From assembly GCA_012729655.1 (NCBI GenBank), contig JAAYCS010000022.1, positions 1 to 36,880 on the forward strand: a stretch of DNA of 36,880 nucleotides. The letters run 5' to 3'. This stretch comes from Desulfovibrionales bacterium (lineage in GTDB: Bacteria; Desulfobacterota; Desulfovibrionia; Desulfovibrionales; Desulfomicrobiaceae). A program made the position numbers and the translations under genes. Shown here one piece after another: positions 33,043-36,880 of this stretch. Every line of letters begins with the position of its first letter. Position 1 is the stretch's first letter. Below the pieces are notes generated by a model that was given only the letters and a program-made list of their open reading frames with translations, searched no databases and was not told the DNA's origin.

Positions 33043-34130
33043 TGTCAGCGGGAGTTAAAAACGTTTTTGCCACCACGGTGGGAATCATCGTCGTGGGAAC
33101 GGTGATCGGGGTTGTGGCCGGGTTTCTGCAGAAATTGGGCAATCCGGCGAATATGGCTATCTGCGTGGCCTGCTTCGGACGGGATATCGCAGGCGCCATT
33201 GGGCTGCACCGGGCCGAGGTGGTCCAGTACCTGCGGCCGGAGATCATCGGCTTTGTTCTCGGTTCCTTCGCGGCGGCCCTGATCTTCAAGGAATTCAAGC
33301 CGAGCGGCGGCTCTGCACCCGTGATCCGCTTCTTTTTGGGTATGATCGCCATGATCGGCGCCCTGGTCTTCCTTGGCTGCCCGTGGCGCGTCATTCTGCG
33401 CCTGGCCGGTGGGGACGGCAACGCGATTTTCGGCCTGCTGGGCTTGGTTTCCGGGGTTGGGATCGGGACCCTGTTCTTCAAGGGCGGATTCTCCTTGGGC
33501 CGCAGCCAAGTCCAATCCACGAGCACGGGGCTGATGCTGCCCCTGATGATGTTGGGGCTGCTGGCCCTGCGTCTGCTCTTTCCGCCTGTGCCCGGCGAGG
33601 CCCAGAGTGGAGTGCTGTGGTATTCTATCAAGGGGCCGGGCGCAGCCTATGCGCCGCTGTTCATTTCCCTCGGGGCGGGTCTGGGCATCGGATTTTTGGC
33701 CCAGCGCAGCCGCTTTTGCACCATGGGCGCCATCCGCGACGCCCTGCTCTTCAGGCAGTTTTACCTGCTCTACGGCTTTGTGGCCTTGCTTGTGGCGGCC
33801 TTTGCGACCAACATAGCCCTGGGCCAGTTCAAGCCTGGCTTTGATGGGCAGCCCGTGGCCCACACCATGTGGTTCTGGAACTTTGCGGGCATGCTCATGG
33901 CCGGTTTGGCTTTTGCCCTGGCCGGGGGGTGTCCGGGACGACAGCTGTTCATGAGTGGCGAAGGCAACAGCGATGCGGGAGTGTTTGTTCTGGGAATGCT
34001 TGCCGGCGCCGGCCTGGCTCATAATTTTGGCTTGGCTAGCTCGCCTCAAGGCATCGGGCCGCATGGCATGGCAGCGGTAATCGTGGGGATGGCCGTGCTG
34101 GTTTTCATTGGCGTTACGAATCGAAAATAG
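33042..34130 (+). CDS. yedE: YedE-family selenium metabolism membrane protein
   Basis: A 362-residue inner-membrane protein with about ten hydrophobic segments and two YeeE/YedE (DUF395) halves. It has the conserved cysteine segments ICVACFGRDIAGA, FLGCPWRVILRL, QRSRFCTMGAIRDA and LAGGCPGRQLFMSGEG. The pattern matches the subgroup called YedE-related selenium metabolism protein (TIGR04112 in my memory), found in genomes that use selenium and thought to take part in import or handling of a selenium or sulfur compound. ATG 33042 is chosen over GTG 33039; AAAGGAGG lies six bases upstream. A TusA-like gene follows 11 bases downstream. Confidence 0.9.
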   Translation: MSAGVKNVFATTVGIIVVGTVIGVVAGFLQKLGNPANMAICVACFGRDIAGAIGLHRAEVVQYLRPEIIGFVLGSFAAALIFKEFKPSGGSAPVIRFFLGMIAMIGALVFLGCPWRVILRLAGGDGNAIFGLLGLVSGVGIGTLFFKGGFSLGRSQVQSTSTGLMLPLMMLGLLALRLLFPPVPGEAQSGVLWYSIKGPGAAYAPLFISLGAGLGIGFLAQRSRFCTMGAIRDALLFRQFYLLYGFVALLVAAFATNIALGQFKPGFDGQPVAHTMWFWNFAGMLMAGLAFALAGGCPGRQLFMSGEGNSDAGVFVLGMLAGAGLAHNFGLASSPQGIGPHGMAAVIVGMAVLVFIGVTNRK

Positions 34131-34141
34131 GGGAGGACACG

Positions 34142-34357
34142 ATGAAACAGACAGTTGATACACGGGGACTGTCCTGTCCCCAGCCCGTACTCTTAGCCAT
34201 GCAGGCCATGCGTGGGACAGGATCCGGGGCTATCGAGGTGCTGGTAGACAACGAAGCCAGCCGTGAGAATGTCGCCCGAGCAGCGCAAAGCCAGGGGTGG
34301 AGCGTAGCCGTGACGGAGATGGCGGGTGGAGAATGCCGGCTGGATCTGGCAAAATAG
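34142..34357 (+). CDS. TusA/SirA-like (YedF-type) sulfur carrier protein
   Basis: A 71-residue protein of the TusA fold. The active-site motif is RGLSCPQPVL, whose cysteine carries persulfide in TusA and possibly selenide here. It continues with IEVLVDNEASRENVARAA, the two-layer sandwich of the family. In the selenium-linked YedF proteins this domain is joined to a DsrE-like domain; here it is alone. It lies between yedE and a DUF3343 gene that it overlaps by 25 bases. A role in moving selenium or sulfur from YedE to later steps is inferred from context. Confidence 0.88.
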   Translation: MKQTVDTRGLSCPQPVLLAMQAMRGTGSGAIEVLVDNEASRENVARAAQSQGWSVAVTEMAGGECRLDLAK

Positions 34358-34905
34358 CGGGCTGGCTGCGTGGCGTGTTCTCAGGTCGGGAACGCGTTGA
34401 TCGGAGTCTTTCGGACAAAGGCATGCTCGTTTACCCGAGTACGGGCGAGGTCATCCGGGCCGAGGCTGCGTTGCGTCAGGCCGGGGTGCGGGTGACCATC
34501 AAGGGACCGCCTCCGGATCTGCGCCAGGGCTGCGACATGGTCATCGAGTTTCCCCTGTTGGAGGAGATGCGTGTGCGGGAGGTGCTGGCCGAGCGCAATC
34601 TTCTGCCTTTGCGCGTGGCCGTGGCGCAGGATCATCTCCTGGAGCCGGTTTCACTGTACCATGTCAAGGAACTGGGGGATTATGTCATGGTCCGCGCCGC
34701 CAACATGAAGATCACCGTGGACCGGCGTGATCGTCGTATCGTCAATGTCTCGGGGGGGGGCTGCCCGGACGTGCCTTTTCTGGCCGATGCGCTGGTGGGC
34801 AAAACGCTGGACGAAGCCCCGGAGCCGCGTTCCCTGGGGCAGACATTGTGTGGCTATGCCCTGCAGTTGGCGTTCGAGGAGGCGCATCGCCAATGTCGTG
34901 GCTGA
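34333..34905 (+). CDS. DUF3343-type protein of the selenium cluster
   Basis: About 190 residues, soluble. After a basic N-terminus, GMLVYPSTGEVIRAEAALRQ begins a DUF3343-like domain, a small ferredoxin-like fold. Then come DMVIEFPLLEEMRVREVL and a C-terminal half with VSGGGCPDVPFLADALVGKT and TLCGYALQLAFEEA. The C-terminal half with its GGGCPD segment is shared by proteins near selenium genes, as far as I recall. Start choice is uncertain: ATG 34333 overlaps the tusA-like gene and has GGTGGAG only one base before it; GTG 34297 and ATG 34424 are alternatives. It overlaps the next gene by 13 bases. Biochemical function unknown. Confidence 0.75.
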   Translation: MPAGSGKIAGWLRGVFSGRERVDRSLSDKGMLVYPSTGEVIRAEAALRQAGVRVTIKGPPPDLRQGCDMVIEFPLLEEMRVREVLAERNLLPLRVAVAQDHLLEPVSLYHVKELGDYVMVRAANMKITVDRRDRRIVNVSGGGCPDVPFLADALVGKTLDEAPEPRSLGQTLCGYALQLAFEEAHRQCRG

Positions 34906-35759
34906 TCGTGGGCACTGTGCCTAGGGCTGATTACGGTCTGACGTGGGGAAGTTACGCCCTGCGCGGGAATGTGCTGGAGATGGAGGGGCGGGTTGTGAAC
35001 GTGGCCCGGGGCACGTCCGCCCTCATGGCCACGGCCGCAGTGGCAACCGGGGTGCTTGGCGCGGAAAAGCCAGAAGCATTGCTCGCCGGGGACACAGGTT
35101 CGGGTGCGGGCAGCCGGGAAGCGTACGCCCGGATGACAGCCGGGCTGGAAGGCTCTGCCTACGACGGGGTAACGTTTCATTATCTCATGCCCGACGTGGT
35201 TTGGCACAATAAAATTCTTTGGATTCTGGAAGCCCTGCCGAGTCGTCCCCTGCTCGTGGCCGACGCAGGATTCATGTACGCAGCCAAGATGAGCGGCTTT
35301 GCCGCACACTATGATCTGTTCACACCGGACGCGGGAGAAATGGCTTTTCTGGCCGACGAGGTCGCTCCCCATCCCTTCTACACGCGGGGCTTCCTCCTGC
35401 AGGAGGAGGAGCGTATTCCGGAACTCATTCCCCTGGCTTACGCCGCCGAGAACGCGGCCCGGCACCTCCTAATCAAGGGGCGCACTGACTACGTGGTCGC
35501 CGAGGGAGCCATCATCGCCGCCATCAGCGACCCGGATATTCCTGCTTTGGAGCCCATCGGCGGGACGGGAGACACCCTGACCGGACTGGTGACAGCCCTG
35601 TTGGCCTCGGGCCTCAGTGTGCCCACCGCCTGTCGCGTGGCGGCATTGGCCAACCGCCATGTGGGTTCTTTGGCCAGCCCCACCCCGGCCTGGGGAGTGG
35701 CCGACCTGTTGCCCTTTCTGCCCCGGGCCCTGGAGCGGGCCCTGGCCGAAGTATCCTGA
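34893..35759 (+). CDS. ribokinase-fold protein, NAD(P)HX dehydratase/sugar kinase-like
   Basis: A 288-residue soluble protein with the fold of ribokinases and of the C-terminal YjeF/CARKD dehydratase. The signature GGTGDTLTG (G223 to G231, with D227 as the likely catalytic or phosphate-activating Asp) and FTPDAGEMAFLAD, in the place of the dehydratase TPHxGE motif, support this. There is no N-terminal epimerase domain, and the usual NxxK-type context reads LLIKGRTDYVV. ATG at 34893 follows GAGGAGG at ten bases. It overlaps the DUF3343 gene and closes the cluster, so it may act on a selenium- or cofactor-related small molecule; that is inference. No terminator is visible after it. Confidence 0.72.
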   Translation: MSWLIVGTVPRADYGLTWGSYALRGNVLEMEGRVVNVARGTSALMATAAVATGVLGAEKPEALLAGDTGSGAGSREAYARMTAGLEGSAYDGVTFHYLMPDVVWHNKILWILEALPSRPLLVADAGFMYAAKMSGFAAHYDLFTPDAGEMAFLADEVAPHPFYTRGFLLQEEERIPELIPLAYAAENAARHLLIKGRTDYVVAEGAIIAAISDPDIPALEPIGGTGDTLTGLVTALLASGLSVPTACRVAALANRHVGSLASPTPAWGVADLLPFLPRALERALAEVS

Positions 35760-35779
35760 CCCTGTAAGCGCGCGCGGCG

Positions 35780-35812
35780 TTTGGCGCAGATTTGCGCGCT
35801 ATTTGGCGCAGA
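35780..35812. repeat. paired TTTGGCGCAGA direct repeats
   Basis: Identical 11-mers at 35780-35790 and 35802-35812 have starts 22 bases apart, close to two helical turns. A GCGCA-GATT-TGCGC hairpin bridges them. They lie just after the kinase-like gene. A binding site or a decayed repeat are both possible. The bases 35813-35929 show no gene. Confidence 0.5.
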
Positions 35813-35929
35813 CCTCAGCCGCAACCCCCAACTCGTTCGTGTGCCAAATCGGCCGCAACATCTCCCGTAAAAATCGATCAAACCTGGACCTGTCTAACAC
35901 CCCTCGATTACCCATCTTTCGAATGCCCT

Positions 35930-35976
35930 GATGTCTGACATCTTTTGTTGCTGACAAATCCGAAAAATCGTGTTAT
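35930..35976 (+). promoter_or_regulatory. promoter with operator-like palindromes
   Basis: TTGCTG (35948-35953) and TGTTAT (35971-35976) are 17 bases apart. The -35 box lies inside TTTGT-TGCTG-ACAAA (35944-35958), and just upstream is the palindrome GATGTC-T-GACATC (35930-35942). Together they look like a regulated promoter for the two genes that follow. Confidence 0.45.
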
Positions 35977-36003
35977 CGGCGCGACAAAAAGGAGTTGGGG
36001 CTG

Positions 36004-36168
36004 ATGTACATGATAGCGGGCATGACCGTGTTGCTGGCCGTCATCTTTGTGGGTGTATGTATCTGGAAGCCCCACAGCCAACCGGTAGCGTGCCCATGTT
36101 GCATGGCCCTAAATCACGGGCAATCGAATGTCTGTAGCGTCTGCGGGATGGACTGGGGGAAATCATGA
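36004..36168 (+). CDS. 54-residue membrane-anchored zinc-ribbon protein
   Basis: Reads MYMIAGMTVLLAVIFVGVCI, a single N-terminal membrane helix, then CPCC (30-33) and CSVC (44-47), a likely zinc ribbon on the inner side or periplasmic face. AAGGAG (35989-35994) stands nine bases before the ATG. The last codons overlap the start of the secreted-protein gene in ATGA, which supports real translation despite the shortness. No family is recognised. Confidence 0.6.
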   Translation: MYMIAGMTVLLAVIFVGVCIWKPHSQPVACPCCMALNHGQSNVCSVCGMDWGKS

Positions 36169-36668
36169 CCCGTTTCATCTTGGTCTTCCTGATCATGTTC
36201 GCGCAGCCAGCACATGCAGGGTTTAAAATGTTCGGGCCAAACGGCCAATACATGAACAGCACGGAGCCACCTCAACCGGGAAAAAGCTCCTCGTCTCCTG
36301 CAGAGACTTATGTCCCCCATGTTCCGGCGCGACCAACAGTCCCTGTGAATAGAATCGATCCGGGAGACAACGTCGACATGAGCGGCGTGGAATGGCGCCA
36401 AAGCCGCGGGGCATACTCGGGCCGGAACTCCGAGTACACGAAGCCGTTCGGGTACAGAGCTGGGGTCTATACACTCGGATATGCCTACAAGGGCCGCGGG
36501 AACTTCATAGTCTGGATGCACACCAGGAAGGGCCAAAAGGACCTCGTGCTCAACAACATCGGGGCACAGCGCGGAGAGCGGACTGTTGTACTCAAGGCCG
36601 ATGACGAGATCTTTTTCGACGTGCTAGCCACGGGCAATTGGGAGCTCACCTTCGAGCGGAAACGCTAA
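36165..36668 (+). CDS. secreted protein of unknown function
   Basis: A 167-residue protein with a clear signal peptide (MTRFILVFLIMFAQPAHA, cut after AHA). A proline- and serine-rich linker (about 30-60) leads to a C-terminal domain of about 80 residues rich in beta strands (GVYTLGYAYKGRGNFIVWM, RTVVLKADDEIFFDVLATG, WELTFE). No cysteine occurs in the mature part. I do not recognise a family; the last domain looks like a small carbohydrate- or envelope-binding beta sandwich, which is only an impression. It is translated with the preceding zinc-ribbon protein. Its stop is interleaved with that of a convergent partial gene. Confidence 0.75.
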   Translation: MTRFILVFLIMFAQPAHAGFKMFGPNGQYMNSTEPPQPGKSSSSPAETYVPHVPARPTVPVNRIDPGDNVDMSGVEWRQSRGAYSGRNSEYTKPFGYRAGVYTLGYAYKGRGNFIVWMHTRKGQKDLVLNNIGAQRGERTVVLKADDEIFFDVLATGNWELTFERKR

Positions 36669-36880
36669 ACAACAACCTGCCTGATCCTTGGCGCATTCCC
36701 AGCCGCGCTGCCAATAATCTGCGCAGCCGAGAGATTGCCTGACGGTATCGCCACACTAACCATTTGCCCCACGGCGTAGGGCGCCTGTGTCGGGACAAGT
36801 ACAGTCAGGTCTGGCCTAATCCGCACCGAGACCGAGCCGATACCAACCGCAACGACAGGGCCGGTTGCGATCTCGGGGAC
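36665..36880 (-). CDS. 3' end of an unknown gene, cut by the window edge
   Basis: An open frame of 71 codons enters from the right edge and stops at TAG (36667-36665), overlapping the stop of the secreted-protein gene. The fragment includes SVRIRPDLTVLVPTQAPYAV and then GQMVSVAIPSGNLSAAQIIG, a regular alternation of small and hydrophobic residues typical of beta-rich proteins. The codon use looks normal for the region. It faintly recalls phage tail or baseplate proteins, but I cannot name it. Confidence 0.45.
   Translation of the reverse strand, partial: VPEIATGPVVAVGIGSVSVRIRPDLTVLVPTQAPYAVGQMVSVAIPSGNLSAAQIIGSAAGNAPRIRQVVV

Noticed and set aside
32431-35759. Selenocysteine (in-frame TGA) genes or a tRNA-Sec near the selenium cluster
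   Set aside because: All catalytic positions seen are Cys with ordinary stops, and no cloverleaf could be found by eye.
1-36880. CRISPR array, rRNA, insertion sequence or integrase
   Set aside because: No regular direct-repeat/spacer pattern, no rRNA stretch, and no transposase or integrase motif in any plausible frame.

Overview
The window is about 37 kb of GC-rich (roughly 60%) bacterial chromosome. It most resembles a sulfate-reducing Desulfobacterota of the Desulfovibrionales, such as a Desulfovibrio or Desulfomicrobium relative. The clues are a 60-residue ferredoxin of the Desulfovibrio gigas single-cluster type, a pheS-pheT-MerR string, a selenium-linked yedE cluster, and the overall style of two-component, PilZ and MotA/MotB genes. 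The genus is an inference from protein character; no rRNA or tRNA gene is visible.

Left part (1-18739, all + strand): phenylalanyl-tRNA synthetase (pheS, pheT) and a small MerR regulator end at a strong terminator. A PilZ protein, a GspE/PilB-like ATPase and an HDOD protein follow, then an aspartate-type aminotransferase and pgi. A membrane histidine kinase with an NtrC-type sigma-54 regulator comes next, then a 992-residue helicase-exonuclease that joins MrfA(YprA)-like and MrfB(YprB)-like parts in one chain. The strand ends with an EmrA/EmrB-type efflux pair.

Middle (18736-29680): a minus-strand operon encodes a VTC-domain protein, a DUF4956 membrane protein and a CotH-like kinase. Ferredoxin (-) lies next to a divergent motB-like/motA-like pair (+). 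A minus-strand operon then encodes a Na,K-ATPase-like (P2C) P-type pump, two TrkA/RCK proteins and a DUF190 plus four-CBS protein. No Trk channel subunit is present, so the nucleotide- and ligand-sensing proteins may govern the pump.

Right part (29740-36880) is accessory in character. It holds an orphan terminator, a frameshifted 5' remnant of an MmeI-like DNA methyltransferase gene, hicA-hicB, a dispersed-repeat-like element, two tiny ORFs, and an overlapping J-domain-like/HIRAN pair that ends at a UUCG-loop terminator. A tightly coupled selenium cluster follows: small Cys protein, YedE, TusA/YedF-like, DUF3343 and a ribokinase-fold protein. The end holds a coupled membrane zinc-ribbon/secreted protein pair and the 3' end of a convergent unknown gene.

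The best candidates for poorly described biology are the P2C pump with RCK and DUF190-CBS partners, the J-like/HIRAN pair with its upstream tiny ORFs, the fused MrfA-MrfB protein, and the extra members of the selenium cluster.
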